Source of the DNA: DATFCK01 sp963728975
GTDB lineage: Bacteria; Verrucomicrobiota; Verrucomicrobiia; Chthoniobacterales; UBA10450
NCBI GenBank assembly: GCA_963728975.1
Contig: CAVSMF010000003.1
Span: 124,001-188,000 of the forward strand
Direction of reading: 5' to 3'
DNA length: 64,000 bases
The translations under genes were made by a program, and so were the position numbers. Every line of letters begins with the position of its first letter. Positions within the stretch are counted from its first letter, which is position 1. This document shows, piece by piece, positions 18,501 to 27,229 of the stretch. The notes under the pieces were generated by a model. That model was not told the origin of the DNA. It saw only the letters and a list, made by a program, of their open reading frames with translations, and made no database searches.

Positions 18501-18798
18501 GGCCGCGGACATGAGCTGCGTCGAGAAAAGCGCGGAAATCGTCCAGGGTGCCGAACTTCGGATTTACCTCAAAATAATCGGCGATGTCGTAGCCGTCATC
18601 GCGAAGCGGAGAGGGATAGAAGGGAAGAAGCCAGATGGCGGTGATCCCCAGCTCCTGGAGATAATCGAGCTTTTCGATCAGCCCACGGAAATCGCCCATG
18701 CCATCCCCGTCGCTGTCGTGAAACGTCTTCACGTGCAGCTCGTAGATGATAGCGTCTTTGTACCAAAGAGGATCGACGGGATGTTCGGCAAGATTCAC
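15526..18798 (-). CDS. treS: trehalose synthase-maltokinase fusion
   Basis: This 1090-aa protein combines two cytoplasmic activities. The N-terminal GH13 domain (about 1-560) is trehalose synthase, interconverting maltose and trehalose: nucleophile D208 (GVDGLRLDAVPYLY), acid/base E250 (MLLAEANQWP), third acid D316 (FLRNHDELTLEM), and the start DPLWYKDAIIYELHVKTF is characteristic of TreS. The C-terminal part (from about 575) is a maltokinase (Pep2/Mak) of the protein-kinase-like fold, with HGDYHLGQVL and IIILDFEGEP near 945-965. Together they convert trehalose to maltose-1-phosphate, the substrate of GlgE for alpha-glucan synthesis. glgE and glgB are not in this window. Such TreS-Mak fusions are known in several phyla. 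ATG 18798 begins at MNLAEHPVDPLWY. Confidence 0.95.
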   Translation of the reverse strand: MNLAEHPVDPLWYKDAIIYELHVKTFHDSDGDGMGDFRGLIEKLDYLQELGITAIWLLPFYPSPLRDDGYDIADYFEVNPKFGTLDDFRAFLDAAHVRGLKVITELVINHTSDQNPWFRKSRKAPAGSPEREFYVWSDTPEKYREARVIFKDFETSNWTWDPVAKAYYWHRFYSHQPDLNFENPAVHEAVERVCDYWLGMGVDGLRLDAVPYLYEREGTNCENLPETHAFLKKLRAHVDARFSGRMLLAEANQWPEDAVAYFGNGDESQMNFHFPLMPRMFMALQMEDRFPIIDIMEQTPAIPENCQWAMFLRNHDELTLEMVTDEERDYMWRVYANDPHARINLGIRRRLAPLMANSRRKMELLNTILLSLPGTPIIYYGDEIGMGDNIYLGDRNGCRTPMQWSPDRNSGFSRANPQQLHLPVIIDPEYHYEAINVENQQKNLSSLLWWMRRVIAMRKNFKAFSRGSLEFLLPDNPKVLAFLRRLEGETIVVVANLSRFSQPVELDLSRFAGCVPIEVFSHNPFPTIRKSRYVLTPGPHSCYWFVLRAPSDSRRLNKKRVLPTLHAPADLDALLDGEVRVRLEKEILPGFVTHSRWFGAKARTVRSMRVVEHARLSAYGQTGRFWIIEVSYVDGPAEMYALPVSLASGEAARTIAQSAPNSVIARFDRPDDAILFDAIWDPAFRENLFRLMVDRQSATGKRGLLVGMASQAIAQGSEVPSSRVLSGEQSNSSMLFENKFFLKLYRKLEDGVNPDVEITRFLTERANFFHVPTFVGALEYRRPKSEPTVLCLLQSAVTGERDGWMMTLDFVGRFYERVLARKADLQNQAAPPPALLDELIGGIYPEKAKLLGQRTGELHRALASVDDDPAFAPEPFSALAQRSVYQSMRALVRRTLALLEKRIPSLPESARDEAKQIFDAQEQILAIEKRTLERASMTAKIRIHGDYHLGQVLDTGKDIIILDFEGEPARSLSERKLKRSALRDIAGMMRSFQYAAYSALWQPAMRSEDVPFLEYWADTWYREMSSVFLQSYVAATRDTLFVPQKSDELQVLLEAYLLDKAVYEIGYELNNRPDWVIIPIRGAKQILRLA

Positions 18799-18949
18799 GA
18801 GTTAATATAACTTGTGACGCACAATTGGAGGCGGCGCAATCCGCCGTTCAGCCATGGGCTCCTTGACCGCCCTGGCCTGAATTGAGCCATTGGCGATAAT
18901 CTCCCGGACAGTTCGTCCGCTTGTAACCAGAGGTGGGTTCGGCCACGAA

Positions 18950-19495
18950 CTAGGATCGCCCGCCAGGCCTTGACTGGACCAGCAGAATTTCAGCCATACT
19001 TACGCGGTCTGCCTTTCGCAAATCCTTAATATGACCGAGCAACTGCCTGATCAACTCCCGTTCTCGCACTTCCTCTTCCGGCACTTCTTCCAGCAGATCG
19101 GTAATCGCGATCTCCAGTTGGTGGAAATCATGGCCCGGCACCACGGCCAACAGGTATCGTGACGGTGCTACTTCAACGAGACGAACAAACGAAATTCTTC
19201 GCAACACCTGATTTGGTCCAACCATGACCAGCCCCGTATTGGCCGCCATCTCCACGATCTGGACCAATGGTTTTTCGGTCGAACCATCACCCAGCGCTTC
19301 TTCCGCCAATTTAACAATGGCCCGGCCCCGGTCCGGATCGATTTTCTCCAACTCCCGTAAAGTTCGGTCGGGAAGCGTCAGGGTTATTGGGCGGCTCGGC
19401 TCGGCGAACTTGAAGGGTCGCCCGCCGCCTTTTTTTCTTTGGTTTTGTTGTTTTTCGGTCACACGAAATTCGGCGCCGGTCACGGCAGCCGCCAT
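18950..19495 (-). CDS. hypothetical protein with possible ribbon-helix-helix segment
   Basis: The protein is 181 aa. The N-terminus is basic and low in complexity (KQQNQRKKGGGRPFKF), followed by PITLTLPDRTLRELEKI...RGRAIVKLAEEAL. This strand-helix-helix pattern looks like a ribbon-helix-helix DNA-binding unit. The second half (VVPGHDFHQLEIAITDLLEE) is acidic and predicted mixed alpha/beta, with no family I recognise. A role as a small regulator is inference from the N-terminal pattern only. It is 30 bp downstream of the acyltransferase gene on the same strand and may be co-transcribed. The 150 bp after it (18799-18949) are non-coding. Confidence 0.65.
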   Translation of the reverse strand: MAAAVTGAEFRVTEKQQNQRKKGGGRPFKFAEPSRPITLTLPDRTLRELEKIDPDRGRAIVKLAEEALGDGSTEKPLVQIVEMAANTGLVMVGPNQVLRRISFVRLVEVAPSRYLLAVVPGHDFHQLEIAITDLLEEVPEEEVRERELIRQLLGHIKDLRKADRVSMAEILLVQSRPGGRS

Positions 19496-19523
19496 TCTTT
19501 ACCGACAATATGGTTGCAAGCCT

Positions 19524-20708
19524 TCACCCTACAAGATGAATTGGCTTCCGAACGGGCCGGGGCTCTATCTTGGCGTTGGTTCCAGGTACTCGAATCGTGG
19601 TATTTCGCAGATTCTTACCCATTTGGATGCTCGGTTTTTCACAGAACCGGTAATACCAGGCCCCCACGGCCACGATCGGAATCCAGGCGGCAAGGCAAAG
19701 CGCGAAAACGGACAGGGGGTGAAAATGCATGAAATGAGGCAAGCGCCGGGCAACGTGAGCTACCGCGAACAACAGGGGCTGATGCAACAAGTAAATGCTA
19801 TAGCTCCAGATCCCGACCTGCCGCAGATGTTCCGAGCTACGGAAAGGCAGGCGGAAGAAAGACAGGTTTCCATTCAATACCTTGGACAAAACCGCCACCG
19901 TGGCCAGGGAAAAGAGAAGAAACGGCATAAAAGCCAGCGGTTTGACTAACGAGCAGCCGATACCGAGCGCGATGAAGCCGAGTCCGGACCAGTTTCGAAA
20001 AGGAAGCGGTTCCCGCTTTAGAAATGCATCCGCCAGGGCCGCCCCGACCGCCCAGCTAAACCAGTAAGTAAAGGGCGAACCGGCCAGCCACTCCGAAGGC
20101 CCACCTTGATTAACGGTGAAGGCGATGCCGTCGATTCCCCGCAGCGAGATCTCAATTGCAGCAAGGCAGATCAGCGCGTTTCGCCATCCAATTTTGGCGA
20201 CCAGTCCGAGGAGGAGGGGATATAAGAGGTAGAGTTGCGCTTCTACAGCAATCGTCCAAAAGGATGGATTTATTCCATCAAACAGGGTGGCGCCGAAATT
20301 GTGAATGAGAAGGGCGTGACTAACGATTTGTTCTGTGCCGGCCACCGAACGGGGGGACACCGCGGTGAGAGGAAAAACCAGGGCGAAGAAGAGTAACGCA
20401 ACAAGATAAGGAGGATAAATGCGAAAAAAGCGCCGGTGCAGAAAGGTGGACCATTGCGGCTGTCGCTGAAAACTGAAATGAATACAGAAACCGCTAACCA
20501 CGAAAAAAATCGAGACACCGGCCCAGCCATAGGTAAGGGGGAGGAGGGCGAGGTACGATTTGGCTGCATGAAAGTCGCGAAACCAATTCCCCCACTCCAG
20601 TTGGTATCGATTAAAGGCGATGCCAACGGCATGATAGAGGAACACGATCAGGACGGCGAAGCCGCGGCATTGGTCGAGAAACGCAATATGCTCTGCGCGC
20701 CGTTCCAT
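19524..20708 (-). CDS. acyltransferase 3 family integral membrane protein
   Basis: The protein (394 aa) has about ten hydrophobic segments. The family signature at the start is LDQCRGFAVLIVFLYHAVG, with the catalytic His in the first membrane segment, followed by FVVSGFCIHFSF and HRRFFRIYPPYLVALL. OafA/YrhL-type acyltransferases move acyl (often acetyl) groups onto exopolysaccharide, O-antigen or peptidoglycan across the inner membrane. The start at 20708 (ATGGAACGGCGCGCAGAGC) gives the expected short N-terminus before the first helix. Neighbour genes give no clue to the acceptor. Confidence 0.9.
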   Translation of the reverse strand: MERRAEHIAFLDQCRGFAVLIVFLYHAVGIAFNRYQLEWGNWFRDFHAAKSYLALLPLTYGWAGVSIFFVVSGFCIHFSFQRQPQWSTFLHRRFFRIYPPYLVALLFFALVFPLTAVSPRSVAGTEQIVSHALLIHNFGATLFDGINPSFWTIAVEAQLYLLYPLLLGLVAKIGWRNALICLAAIEISLRGIDGIAFTVNQGGPSEWLAGSPFTYWFSWAVGAALADAFLKREPLPFRNWSGLGFIALGIGCSLVKPLAFMPFLLFSLATVAVLSKVLNGNLSFFRLPFRSSEHLRQVGIWSYSIYLLHQPLLFAVAHVARRLPHFMHFHPLSVFALCLAAWIPIVAVGAWYYRFCEKPSIQMGKNLRNTTIRVPGTNAKIEPRPVRKPIHLVG

Positions 20709-20988
20709 CGCTTCAGGTTGAAAGACGAAGGAGACAAGCCGCTTCCCGAATAATTTCTACGTAATAATTCAACGGATGCCCATTTTACTACATAATAATC
20801 CTTGTTGACAACGGATTTCTGCCAATTCGATTTCAGTTGTATCCTACTCGTTTTGTGTTACTTGCATGTTAAGATCTGTATGGCGGCATAGATATTACGC
20901 GATAAGCTCCGCCTTCATTCTGTTTCCAAGTATTATAGAGGGCTGCCTCTTTTTCTGATGCCTGGGCAGCGTCCCTGTAGGAAACTGA
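20709..20988. other. A+T-richer intergenic region between divergent genes
   Basis: This 280-bp spacer must hold the promoters of the acyltransferase (minus) and the secreted carboxypeptidase (plus). I see TTGACA at 20805-20810 and TATTAT at 20931-20936, but no correctly spaced pair. AGAGGGCTGCCTCT followed by TTTTT (20937-20954) is a small terminator-like hairpin in what would be the leader. Its function is unclear. No gene is visible here. Confidence 0.4.
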
Positions 20989-21022
20989 ATGCTTCCGCTC
21001 TTTCGATTGTTATTTATTTCCC

Positions 21023-24000
21023 TTGAGATCGTTCGCCCTTTGCTTTGTCGGGCTTGGGCTGGTCGCGGCCAACCGCAGCCAGGCCGAACCGCCTTTACTC
21101 CCGGTAGCTGGTCTCACCGCCATCGTGGCTGATCGGGACACCGGAATCGTGCTCGGAGCCACCGGCCCAGACGTTCAGCGAGCAAATCCGAGCACGACAA
21201 AGATCATGACCGCGATTCTCGCGATTGAGCTGAAAGGAGACGAGCTGGACACCATGGTGGGTCCGATCAGCGCCAACGCCGCGGGGACGCAGGGATCGCG
21301 GATGAATTTGAATCCAGGAGATTACGTCAGCTTTCGCGATCTACTCTATGGAATGATGCTTCCTTCCGGTAACGACGCCGCCATCGCCATTGCCGAGTGG
21401 ATTGGTGGAACAGAAGAAAACTTCGTGGCGTTGATGAACGATCGGGCACAAGAGCTGGGACTAACCAACACTCGATACCGCAGAGCACCCGGTTTTGATT
21501 CGACCGAATGCACAAATTGCTGTTCCCCGCCGGATTCTGGTCTGACCAACTGCGGACATTATACCTCGGCCAGAGACCTGATGGCTTTGGCCCGTTTCGC
21601 TCTGAACAATCCCGTATTTGCTCAGATCGTGCAGACCGTAAGCTGGACGACGACTACTTGGACGGACGGATCAGGAAATCCGAAGAATATTACCCTGACC
21701 AATACCAATCTGTTGCTCAGCAGTATTCCTTATCCGGGTGCGAACGGAGTAAAAACGGGAGAGAGTCCCTCTGCCGGTTTCTGCTTGGTAGCCACTGCCA
21801 CTCGCTCCAATCATTCGGTGCTTACGGTTGTGTTGGGTTCGAAGGCCGGTGAAGAGCCGGTCGGTTTTTTTTCCGGTTCGGACGACGATCTCGTCCGGCA
21901 CTACGACAGTATTCAATTGCTCGACTACGGATTTTCCTCCCTCCTCGGGGTCCAGCCGTTTGCGAACGGTAGCTTTGAGCAGGGTTACAACGGCTGGACG
22001 ATTACTGGAAATCAGGATACCGCCAGCGGCGCCAGCGACGGCACTCACGCCATCCGATTCAACGCCGGTCAAACGCCCCCGACGGCAATTGTGACCCAGA
22101 GCTTTGCCACCGTGCCAGGGCAGGCCTACATGCTCAATTTTGATTACGGGGTAGCCTCGGGCGTAAGCGCACGAGAGCAGCGACTTCAGGTCACGGTATC
22201 TGGCAACGCCCTATTACTCTCGGATCTGATCTCCCAGACCAAATTTAGCGGCACCGTGGACTATACGACCTATGCCTATTCGTTTGTAGCGGACCGTTCC
22301 ATGACAACCCTGAGTTTTCATGACGTTTCCACCATAACCGATTCAGTGGATTCGTATCTGGACAACGTCCGGGTGACACCCTCTGGGACTCCGACTCCGA
22401 CGCCAACGCCAACGCCAACCCCCACCCCCACCCCAACACCCACGCCAACTCCAACCGCAACGCCTTCACCAACCACGACGCCCAGCCCAACCGCCTCGCC
22501 AACGCCCACCCCGAGTCCGACTCCAACACCCACGCCAGGATCTTCCGTCGTCACGGTGACGAACACTCACGATAGCGGTTCGGGCAGTCTGCGCGCCGCT
22601 CTTCTCTACGCCTACGATAATTCAAGAAGCGCGCCGCCAGTTGCTACCGTCATAAATTTCCAGATTCCCACCAGCGATCCTGGGTTCGATGGACAGGTTT
22701 TTGTCATCAAACCCATCACTGCCCTGCCTCCTGTGCCCGTCGGAACGATTATCGACGGGACGACGCAACGCGCCTTTACCGGCCACACCAATCCGAGTGG
22801 TCCAGAAATTGTCCTGAACGGATCGGCACTGAATCAGGGAGTCCTGGCTCCCGGCTTGAATCTGAGTGAAATGAACTCTGTCGTCACCGGCTTGATAATT
22901 AACGGCTTTAATCAGCAGGGCATCCTTGTCTTTGGAACGGGCGCTTCCAGCGATGTCGTTTCCGGGTGTTACATCGGCACGGACGCAACCGGCATGATCG
23001 CGGTGCCGAATGCCCTTTCCGGCATCGAAATTTCCGGAGGCGCCCATGGCAACACTGTGGGCGGCTTCACCGTTGCCGAACGAAACATCATCTCCGGAAA
23101 TATCGGGTGCGGGATTAAAGTGACTGGGTCCGGCTCGGATTCGAATTTGATCGCCGGAAACTTCATCGGCGTGAGTGCCGCCGGCGTCACGAATGTGCCT
23201 AACGGCACTCAGGGGATCGCAATCGTGAATGGGGCTCGATCCAACATGGTGGGCGGATCGGCGACGGGAGCCAGCAACCGCATTTCGGCAAACGTTCAGG
23301 AAGGCATCGCTCTTTTTGACACCACTGTTCGAAACACGCTTAGCCAGAACTCGATCTTCAACAATGGCATGCGCGGGATCGCCCTGTACGGGAGTGCCAA
23401 TAATCAGCAGGCGGCGCCCGCGGTCAGTTCGGCGGTCTCGGGAGCGTCCGATGGGAATGCCGGCGGGATCGACCTCGCCGGGTCGATTGTCAGTAGCCCC
23501 CTTACCTTGTTTCACCTTGAGTTTTTTGCCAATTCCAGCGCCGGTCCTTCCGGGTTCGGGGAAGGCGAGATCTTTATCGGCTCAGCCGATATCAGCACCA
23601 ATTCTACCGGCAGCCGCAGCTTTGTGTTGAAACTGCCTGCGGCGGTGCCGGCAGGCTACCTGATTACAGCCAAGGCAACGGCACCGGATGGAAGCAGCTC
23701 GCAGCACTCCGCTACACGCACGGTCACGGCAACGGACAATGATGGGGATGGGATGCCGAACAAGTACGAAAACGCCCATGGACTGGACAAGAACAACGGG
23801 TCTGATGCGAATCTTGACAGCGACGGCGATGGCATGACCAACCTGCAGGAGTATCGAGCCGGAACCGATCCTCGCTCGGCTGCCAGCCGGCTGCGTATTA
23901 TATCTCTCGACGTCTCCGCGGACGCGCCCCAGATCAGTTTTCCGACGGTCGGGGGTAAAACCTATCGGATCGAATATTGCGACAACCTTGCTCAGGGAAC

Positions 24001-24115
24001 CTGGAATATTCTGGGCCACAACATGTTTACGCAGACCGCAACAACGCTGCAAGTTCAAGATGCCGGAGCCACCGGCGGACCGAGGCGTTTTTATCGCCTG
24101 CGGGTGAAACCATAG
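21023..24115 (+). CDS. secreted D-alanyl-D-alanine carboxypeptidase domain fused to PT linker and beta-helix
   Basis: Modular exported protein of 1030 aa. After a signal peptide, residues about 25-310 form a family S11 (PBP5/DacA-like) D,D-carboxypeptidase with all three active-site motifs: STTK (57-60), SGN (115-117) and KTG (244-246). A carbohydrate-binding-like beta-sandwich follows (about 325-448), then a Pro-Thr linker (about 450-508) and a CSLREA/parallel beta-helix region (SGSLRAALLYAY onward). The C-terminus has a thrombospondin-type-3 Ca-binding motif (DNDGDGMPNKYE, DSDGDGMTNLQEY) and a last beta domain ending RRFYRLRVKP. The only in-frame start is TTG 21023. An ATG at 20989 with AGGAA upstream encodes MLPLFRLLFISL in another frame and would complete the signal peptide if one base were removed near 21020. 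The 3' module is shared with the next gene. Confidence 0.85.
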   Translation: MRSFALCFVGLGLVAANRSQAEPPLLPVAGLTAIVADRDTGIVLGATGPDVQRANPSTTKIMTAILAIELKGDELDTMVGPISANAAGTQGSRMNLNPGDYVSFRDLLYGMMLPSGNDAAIAIAEWIGGTEENFVALMNDRAQELGLTNTRYRRAPGFDSTECTNCCSPPDSGLTNCGHYTSARDLMALARFALNNPVFAQIVQTVSWTTTTWTDGSGNPKNITLTNTNLLLSSIPYPGANGVKTGESPSAGFCLVATATRSNHSVLTVVLGSKAGEEPVGFFSGSDDDLVRHYDSIQLLDYGFSSLLGVQPFANGSFEQGYNGWTITGNQDTASGASDGTHAIRFNAGQTPPTAIVTQSFATVPGQAYMLNFDYGVASGVSAREQRLQVTVSGNALLLSDLISQTKFSGTVDYTTYAYSFVADRSMTTLSFHDVSTITDSVDSYLDNVRVTPSGTPTPTPTPTPTPTPTPTPTPTPTATPSPTTTPSPTASPTPTPSPTPTPTPGSSVVTVTNTHDSGSGSLRAALLYAYDNSRSAPPVATVINFQIPTSDPGFDGQVFVIKPITALPPVPVGTIIDGTTQRAFTGHTNPSGPEIVLNGSALNQGVLAPGLNLSEMNSVVTGLIINGFNQQGILVFGTGASSDVVSGCYIGTDATGMIAVPNALSGIEISGGAHGNTVGGFTVAERNIISGNIGCGIKVTGSGSDSNLIAGNFIGVSAAGVTNVPNGTQGIAIVNGARSNMVGGSATGASNRISANVQEGIALFDTTVRNTLSQNSIFNNGMRGIALYGSANNQQAAPAVSSAVSGASDGNAGGIDLAGSIVSSPLTLFHLEFFANSSAGPSGFGEGEIFIGSADISTNSTGSRSFVLKLPAAVPAGYLITAKATAPDGSSSQHSATRTVTATDNDGDGMPNKYENAHGLDKNNGSDANLDSDGDGMTNLQEYRAGTDPRSAASRLRIISLDVSADAPQISFPTVGGKTYRIEYCDNLAQGTWNILGHNMFTQTATTLQVQDAGATGGPRRFYRLRVKP

Positions 24116-24190
24116 CGACGGCCGCCCAGGCCGGACCGGAACAAGCCTTAATTGGGACAAATTTGATTTCAACTCGACGCTTCGAACGAC

Positions 24191-25990
24191 ATGACTGGAG
24201 ACCGACGATTACGAAACACGAGACTATCTTCTTCTCCAGCCCGTCGGTTTAGGTTGGCGGCTGGTTACCTGACGGTTGCGCTTTGGTTAACAAGCCTCTC
24301 CTGCATGTCCGCGGTTGCCCCGGCATTGCTGCTAAAAAGCGAGATCAATCCACGCTATTTCACCGATGGAACCAACGCGGTCTATTTGACCGGCGAACAC
24401 ATCCCAACCGACTTCAACAATTGGGCTGGCTGCCCAATCATCGACTTCAGCGCCTTTACCGACAACATGGTGGCGAAAAAGCACAATTTTTTGCGACTCT
24501 GGGCCCTCGATGCTCCCTGCGCCTATCATCTGGATGGCAGCCATGGTGCAATTACCCCGAACCCGTTTTTGCGAATCGGTCCAGGCAACGCGGCGGATGG
24601 CCTGCCGAAATTTGACCTCAGCCAGCTTAACCAATCCTACTTCGATCGGCTTCGGGCCCGGGTGGTCGTAGCGGGCAGCAAGGGAATTTACGTCAGTGTC
24701 ATGTTGACGTCGGGGATATTCGTTACCAACTCGAACAATTTTGCCTACTCGATCTACAGCAATCCAGCCAACAATGTAAACTCGGGGTTGTCATCGATGA
24801 CGAACCTCCTCCAGTACACAATGACCAACTCCGCCTGGGTGGGATACATGGACGCCTACGTTGACAAGGTAGTCGATACCGTAAACGACTTCGACAATGT
24901 CCTTTACGAAATCTCAAATGAGGCCAGGCCCAATACTACGGATTGGCAGGAGCACGTCATTGATCGCATTCACACGCGTGAAGCGGGCAAGCCCAAGCAG
25001 CATTTTGTCGGCAAGACCGCCTTTTCCCACGAGGCAAGCGATTCAGATATCAACCGCGACTTGCTGGCCGGCAAAGCCGATTGGGTGTCGCTCTCCGGCC
25101 GGACCAGGCCGACTTATACTACCGACGTCGTGGATGCACCGGCAACAAAGGTAAGCATTCTCGATACCGACCACATCTACGGTTACGACATCCCATCGGC
25201 GGAGCGGGTGCCATGGGTTTGGAAGGCTTTCACCCGCGGGCACAACCCGATTTACATTACTCCGCAGACAGATTATCCGGGTGGATTCGAGCATTACCCC
25301 GAGATTGAGAATGCACTCGGCTACGCAAAAACATTGGCCGATCGCATTGGTCTCCTCCATATGGCGCCGGCGGACAGCCTGTCCTCGACCGGCTACTGCC
25401 TTGCCTGGATCAATATGGAATATGTGATTTACCAGCCGAAGAACGCCGGGGTGACTGTGAACCTGCCGGGTGGCGTGTTTAGCTATGAGTGGATCGACCC
25501 GGTCACCGGGTTAATAACCAGCACAGGGCAGTCAGGGACGATAAATGGAATCAACTCGTTTCCCCTTCCACAGGGAATGACTACCGCAGTGCTGCATCTT
25601 GTTTCGGCCCAGGACACCGACGGGGACGGCATGCCAGACCAGTATGAGAAGCGTAACGGTTTCGACATCGAGAATTCCTCGGATGCGAATCTTGACAGCG
25701 ATGGGGACAGCCTGACCAACGTGCAGGAGTTTATCGTTGGCACAAATCCAAACTTGGCCGCGAGCCGTTTGTATATTTCCTCAGTCACCAAGCCGGCGGC
25801 CTCGGCCGCGCTATCGTTTTACAGCGCCGCAGGCAAAACCTATCGCCTGGAATATTGTGATGATCTGCGTCTCGGAAATTGGATCCCTCTGGATTATGTG
25901 TTCGCGGGTGCGGCCGATGTGATCCAGGTTTCCGATCCTGGGACAGCTGGGCTTGGAAAACGTTTCTACCGGTTACTGGTCGAACAATAA
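24191..25990 (+). CDS. secreted glycoside hydrolase, clan GH-A-like, with type-3 Ca-binding C-terminus
   Basis: The protein is 599 aa. A signal region (LTVALWLTSLSCMSAVAPAL) follows a basic N-terminus. The catalytic part (about 50-400) has a TIM-barrel look. YLTGEHIPTDFNNW opens it, HNFLRLWALDA is a beta-strand motif, and VLYEISNEARP holds the Asn-Glu acid/base of clan GH-A (E244). This resembles DUF4038/GH5-type glycosidases with a collagen-binding-like domain after it (NAGVTVNLPGGVFSYEWIDP). The C-terminal 130 residues carry DTDGDGMPDQYE and DSDGDSLTNVQEF plus a beta module nearly the same as in the upstream carboxypeptidase. The polysaccharide substrate is unknown. It lies 75 bp after the previous gene on the same strand, so co-expression is likely. 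Confidence 0.8.
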   Translation: MTGDRRLRNTRLSSSPARRFRLAAGYLTVALWLTSLSCMSAVAPALLLKSEINPRYFTDGTNAVYLTGEHIPTDFNNWAGCPIIDFSAFTDNMVAKKHNFLRLWALDAPCAYHLDGSHGAITPNPFLRIGPGNAADGLPKFDLSQLNQSYFDRLRARVVVAGSKGIYVSVMLTSGIFVTNSNNFAYSIYSNPANNVNSGLSSMTNLLQYTMTNSAWVGYMDAYVDKVVDTVNDFDNVLYEISNEARPNTTDWQEHVIDRIHTREAGKPKQHFVGKTAFSHEASDSDINRDLLAGKADWVSLSGRTRPTYTTDVVDAPATKVSILDTDHIYGYDIPSAERVPWVWKAFTRGHNPIYITPQTDYPGGFEHYPEIENALGYAKTLADRIGLLHMAPADSLSSTGYCLAWINMEYVIYQPKNAGVTVNLPGGVFSYEWIDPVTGLITSTGQSGTINGINSFPLPQGMTTAVLHLVSAQDTDGDGMPDQYEKRNGFDIENSSDANLDSDGDSLTNVQEFIVGTNPNLAASRLYISSVTKPAASAALSFYSAAGKTYRLEYCDDLRLGNWIPLDYVFAGAADVIQVSDPGTAGLGKRFYRLLVEQ

Positions 25991-26060
25991 CCAGTCCGGG
26001 CCGATCGGTTCCGTCTGCACCGCAGGCCTTCCCAAAAGATCCTGCTACTCCGGCCCGGGA

Positions 26061-26711
26061 CTATTTTTGTGACACCAAAGTCACTTGCTCGGCGATGCAC
26101 TGCCATTTCCCGCCCCGATCCATCCAGGTATCGGTATAGCGATAGGTGCGATCAAATTTCTTTCCGTCCTTGGTCATCCCCTTTTCTCGCGACGTCCCGA
26201 TGACTACCGCCACGTTATTCCCGTAACGGCGAACCTGCATCTTCTCGTTTTTCTCGGAAGTATAGGTTTCCTTGGTGCTTTTTACTTCGGCCAGGACAGC
26301 CCGCCGGTTTACCACCTTTCCCTTCGGATTTACACCGATGAAGTCTGACGCCACCATCGGTTCCACCACGGCACTGTCATGCTTCATATATGCCGCCGCC
26401 CACTTGTTTTCCATTTCCTTCAAAGTCGCTTCCACGCCCATCTTTTTCCCCGCGCTCGCTGTCGCCGCTTTGGCGGAGGGTGAAGCGGACTTCATCGCAG
26501 CTGGAGTGTTATGGCTGGCCGGCGAAGGGTGTGACGTAGGGGTAGCGGTGGCGGCAGCCTCCGGCAGTTCCGGAGCCGTCGCGGGAGAAGTCTCGACCGT
26601 GGCCGAGCCGGTCTCCTCTGCGGGGCTAGGCGTGGGAGTCTCTTCTTGGGCGAAGAGAGCGGGCAAGAGAACCAGACTGATAAGAGCGAACAATGTGGCG
26701 ATGGATTTCAT
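26061..26711 (-). CDS. secreted NTF2-like (SnoaL/DUF4440) protein
   Basis: The protein is 216 aa. A signal peptide (MKSIATLFALISLVLLPALFAQ) is followed by a low-complexity Pro/Thr/Ala/Ser linker (about 23-92) and a C-terminal domain of about 120 aa. That domain begins EATLKEMENKWAAAYMKHD and contains DFIGVNPKGKVVNRRAVLA and a closing WMDRGGKWQCIAEQVTLV. This is the cone-shaped NTF2-like fold of the DUF4440 group. Such domains bind small ligands or act as enzymes; no catalytic signature is obvious here. It lies convergent to the glycosidase. Confidence 0.8.
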   Translation of the reverse strand: MKSIATLFALISLVLLPALFAQEETPTPSPAEETGSATVETSPATAPELPEAAATATPTSHPSPASHNTPAAMKSASPSAKAATASAGKKMGVEATLKEMENKWAAAYMKHDSAVVEPMVASDFIGVNPKGKVVNRRAVLAEVKSTKETYTSEKNEKMQVRRYGNNVAVVIGTSREKGMTKDGKKFDRTYRYTDTWMDRGGKWQCIAEQVTLVSQK

Positions 26712-27229
26712 TTTAAGAGAAGAGTTAGGTGTTAACTTTTAGAGGAGGCAAGACTGCGTACCCTCCCTTTGCCGCCGGCGCACCCTGGTCCCGGCGATTC
26801 AGCAATCATGCGACTCAAAAGCAACCTATGGGAACGCTCGGGGAGGGGTCAAGCCCCATTATGTCATGCTCAGTCCAAACAGGCAGTGACGGCCCATTGT
26901 GAGGTTGGCAGGGTGGGAGCACAGCTTCCCTTCAGCAGCGATCGCGGCAATTGCCGGCTGAGCCCAACAAATCTTTCTCCACCATACACCCAATGCTCCC
27001 CTCAATTCCGAAGTGAGATCGAAAACTGTATTTTGCTCGCCATCTGGCACCGGGCACTCTGAGAGGGCGGATGGGTAGAGGCGATTGGCGGGAGAAGGCG
27101 AAGAAACACAAAGAAAGAACAATCACCTGGACGTCTCTCACCATGAATTTATCCGCAATGGCTTGGCCTTGCTCGGGAGACTCGGATGTTTTTACAATCG
27201 AATCGAAAGGTATATTTCAGGGAGTTATG
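26712..27229. other. 518-bp intergenic region, no gene found
   Basis: This gap precedes the ECF sigma gene. Short frames in it have no plausible start or composition. GGGGTCAAGCCCC (around 26857) is a small hairpin. GGAG at 27221-27224 is the ribosome-binding site of the sigma factor. TTTACA (27191) and TATATT (27211) are too close (14 bp) for a normal housekeeping promoter. Confidence 0.4.
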
